Source: an uncultured Gammaproteobacteria bacterium (GTDB lineage Bacteria; Pseudomonadota; Gammaproteobacteria; PS1; Pseudothioglobaceae). From it: a DNA stretch of 37,674 nt. Position numbers and translations under genes: made by a program. Positions within the stretch are counted from its first letter, which is position 1. Every line of letters begins with the position of its first letter. Of this stretch, positions 16,534-25,512 are shown piece by piece. Where the stretch lies: the NCBI GenBank assembly GCA_937899995.1, contig CALCCK010000061.1:1-37674 (forward strand), in the 5' to 3' direction. Under the pieces are notes generated by a model, which had not been told where the DNA came from, did not search any database, and was given only the letters and a program-made list of their open reading frames with translations.

Positions 16534-16709
16534 AAAACTATATCGCAATATCAGGATCAATTTTTGCCATTGTAGCATTTGCGCATTTGCTTAGAATTAT
16601 TGATGGATGGGAAGTTGTTGTTAATGGTCAAGCAGTGCCTATGACTATTTCTTATATGGCTTTTGTGGCAACAGGGCTATTAGCTGTTTGGGCATTTAGA
16701 GCTAAATAA
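16530..16709 (+). CDS. 59-residue membrane protein, not in the ORF track
   Basis: The frame starts at an ATG overlapping the TPR stop (ATGA) and has a clear AAGGAG six bases upstream. It encodes two hydrophobic segments, YIAISGSIFAIVAFAHLL and ISYMAFVATGLLAVWAF, joined by a short DGWEVVVNGQAVP loop, and ends FRAK. It is probably an inner-membrane hairpin protein; the function is unknown. Coupling to the exported TPR protein suggests they work together. It ends exactly where the convergent prfC stop codon begins. Confidence 0.72.
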   Translation: MKNYIAISGSIFAIVAFAHLLRIIDGWEVVVNGQAVPMTISYMAFVATGLLAVWAFRAK

Positions 16710-18278
16710 TTAGTGCTCTCTGGTTGCGGAGAATACAAGATTTGGATGACGCTCTATCGTCAACTGTAGATTAACCATAGAAGGCGCTAGATAAGTCAGC
16801 ATACCAGCAGAGTCAATCGCTACATTATTACCAGCCTTTATTTTAAGCTGTTCAATATCTTTATCATCACCTGTTACCCAGCGCGCAGTGGCAATGGCAA
16901 TGGTTTCAAACTGACAATCAACTCCGTATTCATATTTGAGTCGATGAGCAACCACATCAAACTGCAAAATACCCACTGCACCTAAGATCTGAGCACTATT
17001 CATTACTGGACGAAACACTTGAGTTGCACCTTCTTCTGAGAGTTGATTAAGGCCTTTTTGTAGCGCCTTAGCTTTAAGTGGATCTTTGAGTTGGGCACGG
17101 CGGAATAGCTCTGGGGCGAAGTTTGGAATACCTTGGAAGGTTAGCTTTTCACCTTGGGTGAAAGTATCACCAATACTAATACCACCATGATTGTGAATAC
17201 CAATCACATCGCCGGCATAGGCCACTTCAGTTGAGATGCGTTCGCGCGACATAAAAGTCACTGCGTTAGCAATTTTGATTTGTTTTCCAGTGGCTACCTG
17301 TAAGACTTTCATGCCTTTTTTATACTCACCACTAACGATGCGCATAAAAGCTAAGCGATCATGGTGCTTGGGATCCATATTCGCCTGAATTTTAAACACA
17401 AAGCCTGTCATCTTAGCTTCATCAGGCTTTACTTCACGTACGTCTGATTTACGATTTTGAGGAGCTGGAGCATACTCAATAAAGCCGTCAAGTAGATTTT
17501 GGATACCGAAGTTTGAGATAGCAGAGCCAAAGAATACAGGTGTTTGTTTTCCTGCTAGGAATTCATCCAAATCAAATGGCGTTGTAGTCTCGCGAATCAG
17601 TTCGACTTCTTCACGCATCTCAGTTACCATTTCTTCACCCAAAATGGTATCGAGTTTAGGATTATCAACACCATCAATAATGATGTTTTCACCAATTTCA
17701 GAGTTTTTACCAGCTTCGTATAAATAGACTTTATCCTCGAGTAAATGCACCACACCTTTGAAACGTTTACCCATGCCAATTGGCCAAGTAATAGGCGCAC
17801 ACTCGATATTAAGTACAGATTCAACTTCGTCTAATAGGTCAATGGGTTCTTTGCCTTCACGATCAAGCTTATTAATAAAGGTAAGGATAGGAGTGTCACG
17901 TAAGCGACAAACTTCCATGAGTTTGATGGTGCGCATCTCGACGCCTTTGGCGGCATCAATCACCATCAGCGCCGAATCTACTGCCGTTAGTGTGCGATAA
18001 GTGTCTTCAGAGAAGTCTTCGTGTCCTGGGGTGTCGAGCAGGTTGATGACATGATTGTCATAATTAAACTGCATAATCGATGAAGTAATCGAGATACCTC
18101 TTTCTTTCTCCATTTCCATCCAGTCGGATGTGGCATGGGTGCTGGCTTTTCTGGCTTTAACACTACCGGCAGTTTTAATGGCACCTGCGTATAGTAAGAG
18201 CTTTTCAGTAACCGTAGTTTTACCGGCATCAGGGTGAGAGATAATCGCAAAGGTACGACGTTTAGATACTTCAGACAT
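16710..18278 (-). CDS. prfC: Peptide chain release factor 3
   Basis: 522 residues (E. coli RF3 529). GTPase motifs are [19 protein letters not shown] (G1), DTPGHEDFS (G3) and FINKLDREG (G4), followed by an EF-Tu-like domain 2 and the RF3-specific C-terminal domain ([30 protein letters not shown]). RF3 uses GTP to recycle RF1/RF2 from the ribosome after peptide release. Its ATG shares a base with the TAA of the dCMP deaminase gene (TAATG), making it the last gene of a four-gene minus-strand unit. No terminator separates it from the convergent small membrane protein gene. Confidence 0.97.
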   Translation of the reverse strand: MSEVSKRRTFAIISHPDAGKTTVTEKLLLYAGAIKTAGSVKARKASTHATSDWMEMEKERGISITSSIMQFNYDNHVINLLDTPGHEDFSEDTYRTLTAVDSALMVIDAAKGVEMRTIKLMEVCRLRDTPILTFINKLDREGKEPIDLLDEVESVLNIECAPITWPIGMGKRFKGVVHLLEDKVYLYEAGKNSEIGENIIIDGVDNPKLDTILGEEMVTEMREEVELIRETTTPFDLDEFLAGKQTPVFFGSAISNFGIQNLLDGFIEYAPAPQNRKSDVREVKPDEAKMTGFVFKIQANMDPKHHDRLAFMRIVSGEYKKGMKVLQVATGKQIKIANAVTFMSRERISTEVAYAGDVIGIHNHGGISIGDTFTQGEKLTFQGIPNFAPELFRRAQLKDPLKAKALQKGLNQLSEEGATQVFRPVMNSAQILGAVGILQFDVVAHRLKYEYGVDCQFETIAIATARWVTGDDKDIEQLKIKAGNNVAIDSAGMLTYLAPSMVNLQLTIERHPNLVFSATREH

Positions 18279-18727
18279 TATTCGCCTTTAATGATAAGTT
18301 CGACACCCGCTTCATCAAACATTTCTTGTGAAAGTTTAACGCTGTCATTCCAATTACTGAGTTCTTTAGATTTTTCAATCACCACTTTTTTAATACCGAC
18401 TTGGATAATGCCCTTGGCACACTCTGAGCAGATTGGTAGTCCGTGTACATACAAAGTAGCACCATCGAGTGAAGCGCCTGAATAAGTCGCGTTATAGATA
18501 GCATTCATTTCTGCATGTACGACAAATTTGTATTTGGTTTCTCGGTCATTGTAGCGCTCATCGGTGTCATGAATACCACGAGGAAAGCCATTAAAACCTT
18601 GAGATAGTACTTCTTTTTTACTGCCAACAGTGACAGCACCTACTTGTGTAGAAGGATCTTTTGACCAAGTTGCTACCTCAGCAGCAAGTGATAAGTAGCG
18701 CTCATCCCATTTGTCTAAATTACTCAT
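18278..18727 (-). CDS. Deoxycytidylate (dCMP) deaminase-like protein
   Basis: 149 residues of the cytidine/deoxycytidylate deaminase family. The zinc site is formed by HAEMNAI (His, catalytic Glu) and [10 protein letters not shown] (two Cys), with an N-terminal [13 protein letters not shown] and GFNGFPRGI typical of dCMP deaminase/ComEB. The usual P-C-x-x-C is P-I-C-x-x-C here, one residue longer. dCMP deaminase supplies dUMP for thymidylate synthesis. It lies between mraY (11 bases upstream) and prfC (one-base overlap) in the same operon, a location that says nothing about its job. Confidence 0.87.
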   Translation of the reverse strand: MSNLDKWDERYLSLAAEVATWSKDPSTQVGAVTVGSKKEVLSQGFNGFPRGIHDTDERYNDRETKYKFVVHAEMNAIYNATYSGASLDGATLYVHGLPICSECAKGIIQVGIKKVVIEKSKELSNWNDSVKLSQEMFDEAGVELIIKGE

Positions 18728-18738
18728 AAGGTGCTATT

Positions 18739-19824
18739 TTAACGTATCTTGATTGAGGCTAGACTGATCAACACCAAGATTAAAGTTACCATCCAAAAAC
18801 GCACAATGATTTTAGGCTCTGACAGGCCTTTTTCCTCAAAGTGATGGTGTAGTGGTGCCATCAAAAATACTCGTGTTTTGGTACGTTTGTACCAGCCAAC
18901 CTGAATAATAACACTGAGAGTTTCAGCAACAAATACGCCACCCATAATAAATAATAATATCTCTTGACGAACAATAATGGCAATAACTGCCAAGATAGCG
19001 CCTAACGACAATGAGCCGACATCACCCATAAAGATTTCAGCGGGGTAGGTGTTAAACCATAAAAAACCAAATCCTGCACCCATCAGTGCGGCGCAAATGA
19101 CAAATACCTCACCAGTACCGGGCATAAATGGCATATTAAGATAATCAGAAAAATTATGATTGCCGCCAATATAAGCAAAAATCGATAAGCCACCGGAGAT
19201 TAAGATTACTGGCATGATGGCTAGACCATCAAGACCATCGGTTAGATTGACCGCATTTGAACTACCTACAATAACAAAGTAAGAAAAAATAACCAGTCCG
19301 AAAGCGCCTAATGGAAGACTCCAATCTTTAAAAAATGGAATCAGTAGTTCAGTAGAAATAGGTTGGTGTGTATTGGTAACTAGCCAAAATCCAATTAAAA
19401 TAGCACCCAAAGATTGCGTTAGATATTTTTGTTTAGAGCTCAGACCATCAGAAGATTGGTGTTTGATTTTCAAATAATCATCAGCGAATCCAATAGCGCC
19501 AAAAATAAGCGCAGTAGCAACTATAATCCATAAAAAAGAATTATGCCAATCACCCCAAATAAGGACACTAACAAGAAAACAAAATAGAATAATTATGCCA
19601 CCCATGGTTGGAGTACCGGCTTTTGCTAAGTGTGATTTTGGGCCATCAGTGCGAATAACTTGGCCAATTTGATATTGTTGTAACTTAGCAATAAAAAAAT
19701 GACCTAGAAATAGACTAATAAATAATGCTGTCAACATGGCAAAAACAGCCCTAAGTGTTAGATAGTTTAGGACATTGAAGCCTGAATCATACTGAGACAG
19801 AAAGTTGACGAACTCTAAAAACAT
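18739..19824 (-). CDS. mraY: Phospho-N-acetylmuramoyl-pentapeptide-transferase
   Basis: 361 residues (E. coli 360), with about ten membrane helices. Hallmarks are [23 protein letters not shown], the Asp-rich [21 protein letters not shown], and [12 protein letters not shown] with the catalytic aspartates, plus the HHHFEEKG loop near the C-terminus. MraY transfers phospho-MurNAc-pentapeptide to undecaprenyl phosphate, making lipid I at the inner membrane. It normally sits in the dcw (mur/fts) cluster; here none of those genes is adjacent, and it instead follows a periplasmic peptidyl-prolyl isomerase with a one-base TAATG overlap. Confidence 0.97.
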   Translation of the reverse strand: MFLEFVNFLSQYDSGFNVLNYLTLRAVFAMLTALFISLFLGHFFIAKLQQYQIGQVIRTDGPKSHLAKAGTPTMGGIIILFCFLVSVLIWGDWHNSFLWIIVATALIFGAIGFADDYLKIKHQSSDGLSSKQKYLTQSLGAILIGFWLVTNTHQPISTELLIPFFKDWSLPLGAFGLVIFSYFVIVGSSNAVNLTDGLDGLAIMPVILISGGLSIFAYIGGNHNFSDYLNMPFMPGTGEVFVICAALMGAGFGFLWFNTYPAEIFMGDVGSLSLGAILAVIAIIVRQEILLFIMGGVFVAETLSVIIQVGWYKRTKTRVFLMAPLHHHFEEKGLSEPKIIVRFWMVTLILVLISLASIKIR

Positions 19825-20816
19825 TATTTAGACAGTAATTCTAATTCAAAAATCAAAATAGATTCTCTACTTAGAAGGCTTGATTGAGGTTCTTCATCGC
19901 CAAAGACCAAAAAGTAAGGTGCAACAACAGTTCGTTTTTCTCCTGCTGTCATTGTCATGACAGACTTGTCTATCGCGTCGACTACTTGACCCGTTCCAGG
20001 TACGAATAGTAAAGGCCTACCTGCTTTTCTAAGTACAGTGCCATCTTCAATTTTAAGCTCATAATTTACTTTGGCTAATTTACCTAACACAGGTATTTTT
20101 TTGCCATGTCCAGCCAATTTAATTTGATAATAAAATCCTTCTTCAGTTTGAATGGCATCTGGGTAATTAAGATCAATATAGGCTTGAAAACCCCTTAGTT
20201 TCTCTTTTTTTGCTTGTTCTTTAGAGATTAAAGATTTTTGTGCATGCTGTTTAAAGGCTGTTTCATCAGTTTGAAAATTCTCTGCTTCTGTGCCAATACG
20301 AATAATTTTTACTTTACGAATAAAGTCGCCTTTTTTAATACGATTAACCACATCCATTCCGTCAACTACATGACCAAAAACTGTGTGTTTTCCATCTAAC
20401 CATGAGGTTGCCTTATGGGTGATAAAAAATTGTGAGCCGTTGGTATCAGGACCTGAGTTCGCCATTGATAAAATACCACCTTTATCATGTGTTAAATCTG
20501 TAATCTCATCAGCAAACTGATAGCCAGGACCGCCAGTACCATCGCCTTTTGGGTCGCCGCCTTGAATCATAAAGTTATTCATAACTCGGTGAAATTTTAA
20601 GCCGTTATAAAAAGGCTTCCCTGTTTGAATATTTGATTTTTTTGTACCTTCAGCCAGGCCAACAAAATTAACAACAGTGAGTGGGGTTTTTTCAAAGGCA
20701 AGTTTGATAATAATATCGCCTTGATTTGTATGTAAATTAGCATACAAACCGTCGTTTAATTTCGCATGAGATTGAAGTGATAAAAAAAGTGTTAAAAATA
20801 TGGCTAGAATTCGCAT
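19824..20816 (-). CDS. Periplasmic cyclophilin-FKBP fusion peptidyl-prolyl isomerase
   Basis: About 330 residues. A signal peptide ([18 protein letters not shown]) leads into a complete cyclophilin domain: [24 protein letters not shown] and [15 protein letters not shown] keep the Arg, Phe and Trp of the active site. After a charged helical linker comes an FKBP-like domain ([41 protein letters not shown]). The FKBP site looks degenerate: LRKA replaces FDSS and FLVFG replaces LAYG. It may act as a substrate-binding or chaperone domain. The listed start adds 8 residues; ATG 20816 is preferred because GGGGGT lies just upstream. First gene of the mraY-dCMP deaminase-prfC unit. Confidence 0.88.
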   Translation of the reverse strand: MRILAIFLTLFLSLQSHAKLNDGLYANLHTNQGDIIIKLAFEKTPLTVVNFVGLAEGTKKSNIQTGKPFYNGLKFHRVMNNFMIQGGDPKGDGTGGPGYQFADEITDLTHDKGGILSMANSGPDTNGSQFFITHKATSWLDGKHTVFGHVVDGMDVVNRIKKGDFIRKVKIIRIGTEAENFQTDETAFKQHAQKSLISKEQAKKEKLRGFQAYIDLNYPDAIQTEEGFYYQIKLAGHGKKIPVLGKLAKVNYELKIEDGTVLRKAGRPLLFVPGTGQVVDAIDKSVMTMTAGEKRTVVAPYFLVFGDEEPQSSLLSRESILIFELELLSK

Positions 20817-20859
20817 GATTACCCCCAAAAAGAAAACCAATATGTTACCAAAGATATTG

Positions 20860-20877
20860 ATTTTAATCAGTTAAAAT
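20860..20877. promoter_or_regulatory. Perfect dyad ATTTTAA-TCAG-TTAAAAT
   Basis: Seven-base arms (20860-20866, 20871-20877) around TCAG, between the divergent PPIase and ferredoxin genes. It looks like a dimeric regulator site overlapping promoter-like TAAAAT on either strand; the regulator is unknown. Confidence 0.4.
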
Positions 20878-20889
20878 ACCGTTGTTGAG

Positions 20890-20906
20890 CTAATAACAAT
20901 TATTAG
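20890..20906. promoter_or_regulatory. Perfect dyad CTAATAA-CAA-TTATTAG
   Basis: Seven-base arms (20890-20896, 20900-20906) around a 3-base centre, 25 bases before the ferredoxin ATG. It may be an operator or a hairpin in the ferredoxin leader. It is the second perfect dyad in this 114-base divergent region. Confidence 0.4.
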
Positions 20907-21164
<258 letters not shown>

Positions 21165-21180
21165 ATAGTATTTATTTCAA

Positions 21181-21210
21181 AAAAAAGGCGACCATTAGGT
21201 CGCCTTTTTT
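21181..21210. terminator. Bidirectional intrinsic terminator, ferredoxin / aminotransferase
   Basis: Perfect 13-bp stem AAAAAAGGCGACC (21181-21193), loop ATTA, GGTCGCCTTTTTT (21198-21210). The A and T flanks make it a terminator on both strands between two convergent genes. Confidence 0.95.
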
Positions 21211-21227
21211 GTATTGGCTAATTGAAA

Positions 21228-22343
21228 TTATTTACTTAATATATCCTTAAGTGCAGCTAAACATAAGGTAATATTTTCCAAACGTGAAGTGTGACCCATT
21301 AAACCAATACGCCAAACTTTACCTGCGTAAGCGCCTAAGCCTGCACCAATTTCTAAATTGTAATCATTTAACAAAGTAGAGCGAACAGCAGCATCGTCAG
21401 CACCTTCTGGAATAAACACAGCGTTTAGTTGCGGTAGACGGTCTTCTTTTTTCACTAGTAAATTAATACCCATCGCCTCTAAACCATCTCTTAAAATCTC
21501 GTGGTTACTTTGATGACGTGCCCATGCATTTTCAAGACCTTCATCAGTAAGCATTACTAATGATTCGTGTAAGCCATATAAAGTATTAACAGGTGCTGTA
21601 TGGTGGTAAGTACGCTTAGCGCCTTCACCCCAATAACCCATCACTAAGTTAAGGTCTAAGAACCACGAAGTCACTGGTATTTTGCGATCAGTTAATTTTT
21701 TAATGGCACGTTCACTAATACTGATTGGTGAAATACCTGGCATTGCTGATAGACATTTTTGTGTACCTGAAAAAATCGCATCGATTTCCCACTCATCTAC
21801 ACGAAGTTCAACACCACCTAATGAAGTCACCGCATCAACAATAGTAATACAATCGTGTTGATGTGCCAGTTGACATAAGGTTTTAGCATCAGAAAGTGCA
21901 CCCGTTGAAGTTTCTGCATGAACAAACGCTAGAATGACTGCATTTGGGTTATCTTTAAGTGCTTGCTCAACCTTATCAGTTGAAACCGCTGTACCCCAGT
22001 CGTCTTCAACCACAATCGCTTCACCACCAAAACGTGTGATGTTTTCTTTCATACGCATGCCGAATACACCATTGATACAGACGATTACTTTGTCGCCAGG
22101 CTCAACCAAGTTAGCAAAGCAAGTTTCCATTCCTGCAGAACCTGGAGCCGATACAGGCATAGTTAGGTCGTTCTCAGTTTGGAACGCATATTTAAGCGCT
22201 TCTTTGGTTTCATCCATCATGCCAACAAAAGCAGGATCTAGGTGGCCAATAGTCGGACGTGCCATTGCAGATAGAATTCTTGGATGTACGTTAGAAGGGC
22301 CTGGACCCATTAATGTTCTAATTGGCGGATTAAACGATTTCAT
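21228..22343 (-). CDS. Serine/alanine-glyoxylate aminotransferase (class V)
   Basis: 371 residues, fold-type I PLP enzyme of the AGXT/SGAT family. The N-terminal LMGPGPSNVHPRIL, the PVSAPGSAGMET loop, DAVTSLGGVEL with the PLP-contacting Asp, and the Schiff-base lysine in SGTQKCLSAMPGI are all in place; the C-terminal LGAYAGKVWRIGLMGHTS binds substrate carboxylate. It aminates glyoxylate to glycine from serine or alanine in the cytoplasm. It is divergent from glcD across 38 bases, so glyoxylate producer and consumer probably share control. Together with GlcDEF and GcvP it closes a glycolate-to-glycine route. The donor amino acid cannot be decided from sequence alone. Confidence 0.92.
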   Translation of the reverse strand: MKSFNPPIRTLMGPGPSNVHPRILSAMARPTIGHLDPAFVGMMDETKEALKYAFQTENDLTMPVSAPGSAGMETCFANLVEPGDKVIVCINGVFGMRMKENITRFGGEAIVVEDDWGTAVSTDKVEQALKDNPNAVILAFVHAETSTGALSDAKTLCQLAHQHDCITIVDAVTSLGGVELRVDEWEIDAIFSGTQKCLSAMPGISPISISERAIKKLTDRKIPVTSWFLDLNLVMGYWGEGAKRTYHHTAPVNTLYGLHESLVMLTDEGLENAWARHQSNHEILRDGLEAMGINLLVKKEDRLPQLNAVFIPEGADDAAVRSTLLNDYNLEIGAGLGAYAGKVWRIGLMGHTSRLENITLCLAALKDILSK

Positions 22344-22381
22344 AGTCTTTTTAGGTTAATAAATTTAAAGAAACTATTATA

Positions 22382-23821
22382 ATGACTTGCATGTCAGTTA
22401 CTGAACAATTATTACGTGCTCTACCTGAGGGTTTTGTTATTACAGGTGATGAAAACACACGCCCGTTTGAATGCGATGGCCTCAGTGTCTATAGGCAGAA
22501 ACCTTTAGCGGTGGCTTTGCCTGAGAATATCGATCAAATTAAGCAGGTTTTAAAAATTTGTAAGGCTAACAATACACCAGTGGTGACACGTGGCGCAGGC
22601 ACCGGTCTATCCGGCGGCGCCACGCCTTTAGAACAAAGTGTGGTATTAGGTCTATCAAAGTTAAAGAAGATCAAATCTATTGATACTGATAAGCGTTTAG
22701 CTGTGGTTGAGCCAGGGGTTACGAATCTTGCTATTAGTGAGGCAGTAGCTGAGTTTGGTTTGTATTATGCACCCGATCCTTCCTCGCAGATAGCCTGTAG
22801 TATTGGTGGCAACGTGGCTGAAAATTCTGGTGGTGTGCATTGCCTTAAATACGGATTAACCGTACATAATATTGAATCTGTCACTATCCTTACTATCGAT
22901 GGTGAAACATTAACCCTAAGTCGTCAGGATGAAGGGTTAGGCTTGCTGGCACTGATGAATGGTTCTGAGGGTTTGTTAGGTGTTATTGTTGAGATTACTG
23001 TTAAGCTAACACCAACACCACAACTAGCACGAGTAGTGATGGCTGCTTATGATTCGGTGCGAGAGTGTGCTAATGCAGTAGCCGATATTATCAAAGCCGG
23101 CATCATTCCAGCAGGTTTAGAAATGATGGATAAATTTGCTATTGAAGCTGCTGAAGGTTTTGCTCAGGTGGGCTATCCACTAGATGCCGAAGCGCTATTA
23201 TTATGTGAAGTTGATGGCACTGAGGCGCAAGTACAAGCTGAGCTAGATCAAGTGTTAGAAGTTTTGTCTGGTGCCTCAAGTCTTAAAGTATCGAATAATG
23301 AGGCTGAGCGCCTGGCATTATGGAAAGGAAGAAAATCCGCCTTCCCTGCAGTTGGCAGACTAGCGCCTGATTATTATTGTATGGATGGCACCATTCCACG
23401 TCGTCATTTAGCCGATATGCTAGAAAAAATTAACGAACTTTCTAAACAATATAAGCTAAGAGTGGCTAACGTATTCCATGCTGGTGATGGCAACTTACAC
23501 CCTTTGATTTTGTACGATGCAAATATTCCGGGTGAAATAGAACGAACTGAGGAATTTGGTACAAAAATTTTAAAACTCAGTGTTGATATGGGTGGCACCA
23601 TTACCGGTGAGCATGGTGTCGGTATTGAAAAACTCAATGCCATGTGCCATCAATTTAATACTAAAGAATTAGAAATCTTTCATAAGATTAAAGCAGTGTT
23701 TGATCCTGAGTCACTACTTAATCCTGGCAAGGCAGTGCCGGAGTTACATCGTTGTGCGGAATTAGGTGCGATGCATGTACATCATGGTGAATTACCACAT
23801 CCTGAGTTGGAACGTTTTTAA
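22382..23821 (+). CDS. glcD: Glycolate oxidase FAD-binding subunit GlcD
   Basis: 479 residues (E. coli GlcD 499). The N-terminal FAD-binding PCMH domain shows PVVTRGAGTGLSGGATP and DPSSQIACSIGGNVAENSGG; the C-terminal FAD-linked oxidase domain shows NVFHAGDGNLHPLI and TITGEHGVGIEK, with the catalytic histidines. It oxidises glycolate (or D-lactate) to glyoxylate and passes electrons on via GlcE/GlcF to quinone. A second ATG at 22391 is a possible start. Its stop overlaps the glcE ATG by one base (TAATG). Divergent from the glyoxylate aminotransferase, which favours glycolate over lactate as the substrate. Confidence 0.95.
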   Translation: MTCMSVTEQLLRALPEGFVITGDENTRPFECDGLSVYRQKPLAVALPENIDQIKQVLKICKANNTPVVTRGAGTGLSGGATPLEQSVVLGLSKLKKIKSIDTDKRLAVVEPGVTNLAISEAVAEFGLYYAPDPSSQIACSIGGNVAENSGGVHCLKYGLTVHNIESVTILTIDGETLTLSRQDEGLGLLALMNGSEGLLGVIVEITVKLTPTPQLARVVMAAYDSVRECANAVADIIKAGIIPAGLEMMDKFAIEAAEGFAQVGYPLDAEALLLCEVDGTEAQVQAELDQVLEVLSGASSLKVSNNEAERLALWKGRKSAFPAVGRLAPDYYCMDGTIPRRHLADMLEKINELSKQYKLRVANVFHAGDGNLHPLILYDANIPGEIERTEEFGTKILKLSVDMGGTITGEHGVGIEKLNAMCHQFNTKELEIFHKIKAVFDPESLLNPGKAVPELHRCAELGAMHVHHGELPHPELERF

Positions 23822-24354
23822 TGAGCGAACGTATTGAACAACTACAAGCAATGATTAAACAGGCAGATAGTTTGCATTTGTGTACCGAAATGCTCGATTA
23901 TTCAGGCATCATTGAATATTATCCAGAAGAATTAGTGATGACCGCTAAAGCCGGAACTTCTATTGCAGAAATTCAAGCAACGTTGGCTGAAAATAATCAA
24001 GCATTGGCTTTTTTCACTGAGGATCAAGCCGAAAGTATCGGTGCCGCTTATGCGAATGGCGGGCAAGATTTGTCCGATTATGTATTAGGCATAAAGATCA
24101 TTGATGGTAACGGTGAGTTGTTAAACTTTGGTGGTCAAGTAATGAAGAACGTTGCCGGCTATGATGTGTCACGATTGTTGGTTGGCTCAAAAGGTCAATT
24201 AGCTCTAGTCACACAGATTAGCTTTAAAGTCTTACCAAAATCCTATATTGCCAAGTTAACAGCGCCGATTAAATCCACAGCTTCATCAGGCCTACGCCAG
24301 AAGATTGAACAAAAATTAAAGCAGGTGTTTGATCCAAGAGGTGTGTTTAACTAA
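23821..24354 (+). CDS. glcE: Glycolate oxidase subunit GlcE, strongly shortened
   Basis: Only 177 residues; GlcE is usually about 350. The middle of the FAD-binding domain is clear (YYPEELVMTAKAGTSIAEIQ, DYVLGIKIIDGNGELL, FGGQVMKNVAGYDVSRLLVG, ISFKVLPKS), and the very end (LKQVFDPRGVFN) matches the GlcE C-terminus. Missing are the N-terminal glycine-rich FAD loop, the pyrophosphate-loop insert, and nearly the whole C-terminal oxidase domain of about 140 residues. The frame is open and overlaps glcD and glcF by one base each, so it looks like a deliberately reduced subunit rather than a frameshifted relic. It may only scaffold GlcD and GlcF. Confidence 0.85.
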   Translation: MSERIEQLQAMIKQADSLHLCTEMLDYSGIIEYYPEELVMTAKAGTSIAEIQATLAENNQALAFFTEDQAESIGAAYANGGQDLSDYVLGIKIIDGNGELLNFGGQVMKNVAGYDVSRLLVGSKGQLALVTQISFKVLPKSYIAKLTAPIKSTASSGLRQKIEQKLKQVFDPRGVFN

Positions 24355-25508
24355 TGCAAACACAGATCTCCGAAAATTTATTACAAACACCAATGGGCAA
24401 GAGGGCGAATAAAATTATTAGAACTTGTGTCCATTGCGGATTCTGCCTACCTACTTGCCCGACTTATCAAATATTAGGTGATGAGCTTGACTCGCCAAGA
24501 GGGCGTATTTATCTCATCAAATCATCGTTGGAAAATAATCATTTTTCTAAGGAAAGTATTAAGCACCTAGATAGATGTCTTACTTGCAGATCTTGTGAAA
24601 CGACTTGCCCATCAGGGGTTGAATACGGTAAGTTGGTGGACGTTGGTCGTGAATTTATTGAAGCAAAGCGACCATTGTGGCAAAAGGCTTATCGTTATAG
24701 TGTGCGTAAGTTTTTAACCACACCACTATTGTTCAATCCTGCCGGGTTTTTGTTTAGACATTCTAAAGTTAAAACTGCCGCTATCAAACCACAAACTACG
24801 ATTGGTAAAGTTCTATTATTAGGCGGCTGTGTACAACCAGCTTTAGCGCCGAATATTAATCATAGTGTGAAAAATATATTGGCCAAGCTCGGTTATGAAA
24901 CCGTTGAAACACCACAAAAAGAGTGCTGTGGTGCGGTGGATCAGCACCTTAGTGCTAATGCAGATGCACTGATTAAAATCAAACATAATATTGACCAGTG
25001 GTTAGCACAACTCAGTACTGGTATTGATGTCATTATCTCAACGGCGAGTGGTTGTGGGGTAATGGTGAAAGATTATAGTCATATGTTCGAAGAGTCTGAC
25101 CCATACCATCAAAAAGCAATTCAAGTGTCGCAGAAAACTCAGGATATTGCCGAGTTTTTAGTGGATAAAGATTTATCAAAACTCAATTTAGAAAAGGTCG
25201 ATATCTCTTACCATGAACCTTGCACTCTGCAGCACGGTCAACAATTGGCTGGACTGGTTGAATCAATTTTAAAAAGCTTGGGTTACAAGCCTGCAGCGGT
25301 TAAAGATTCACACATTTGTTGTGGCTCGGCAGGTACGTATTCTATATTCCAGCCGAAATTATCTCAAACCTTAAAAATTAATAAATTAAAATACTTGCAA
25401 GCCTCTAATCCACAGATGATTGTTACCGCCAACATCGGTTGTTTGATGCACCTGCAAAAAGGCAATAAAACGCCCGTCAAACACTGGGTGGAATTACTAG
25501 ATAAATAA
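24354..25508 (+). CDS. glcF: Glycolate oxidase iron-sulfur subunit GlcF
   Basis: 384 residues (E. coli 407). Two [4Fe-4S] motifs near the N-terminus, CVHCGFCLPTCPTY and CLTCRSCETTCPSG, precede two CCG domains (KECCGAVDQHL, SHICCGSAGTYS) that probably bind a further cluster or contact the quinone. A substrate-like YHEPCTLQHGQQL segment lies before the second CCG. It carries electrons from GlcD/GlcE to the quinone pool at the membrane. Its ATG shares a base with the glcE stop; rlmD starts 4 bases downstream. Confidence 0.94.
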   Translation: MQTQISENLLQTPMGKRANKIIRTCVHCGFCLPTCPTYQILGDELDSPRGRIYLIKSSLENNHFSKESIKHLDRCLTCRSCETTCPSGVEYGKLVDVGREFIEAKRPLWQKAYRYSVRKFLTTPLLFNPAGFLFRHSKVKTAAIKPQTTIGKVLLLGGCVQPALAPNINHSVKNILAKLGYETVETPQKECCGAVDQHLSANADALIKIKHNIDQWLAQLSTGIDVIISTASGCGVMVKDYSHMFEESDPYHQKAIQVSQKTQDIAEFLVDKDLSKLNLEKVDISYHEPCTLQHGQQLAGLVESILKSLGYKPAAVKDSHICCGSAGTYSIFQPKLSQTLKINKLKYLQASNPQMIVTANIGCLMHLQKGNKTPVKHWVELLDK

Positions 25509-25512
25509 AAAC

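Noticed and set aside
14345-16709. Defence or toxin-antitoxin system
   Set aside because: The proteins have export signals or membrane helices and no nuclease, NTPase or antitoxin motif could be seen.
23821-24354. glcE as a frameshifted pseudogene
   Set aside because: The frame is open end to end, keeps the true C-terminus and overlaps both neighbours; no remains of the missing domain lie in other frames because glcF follows at once.
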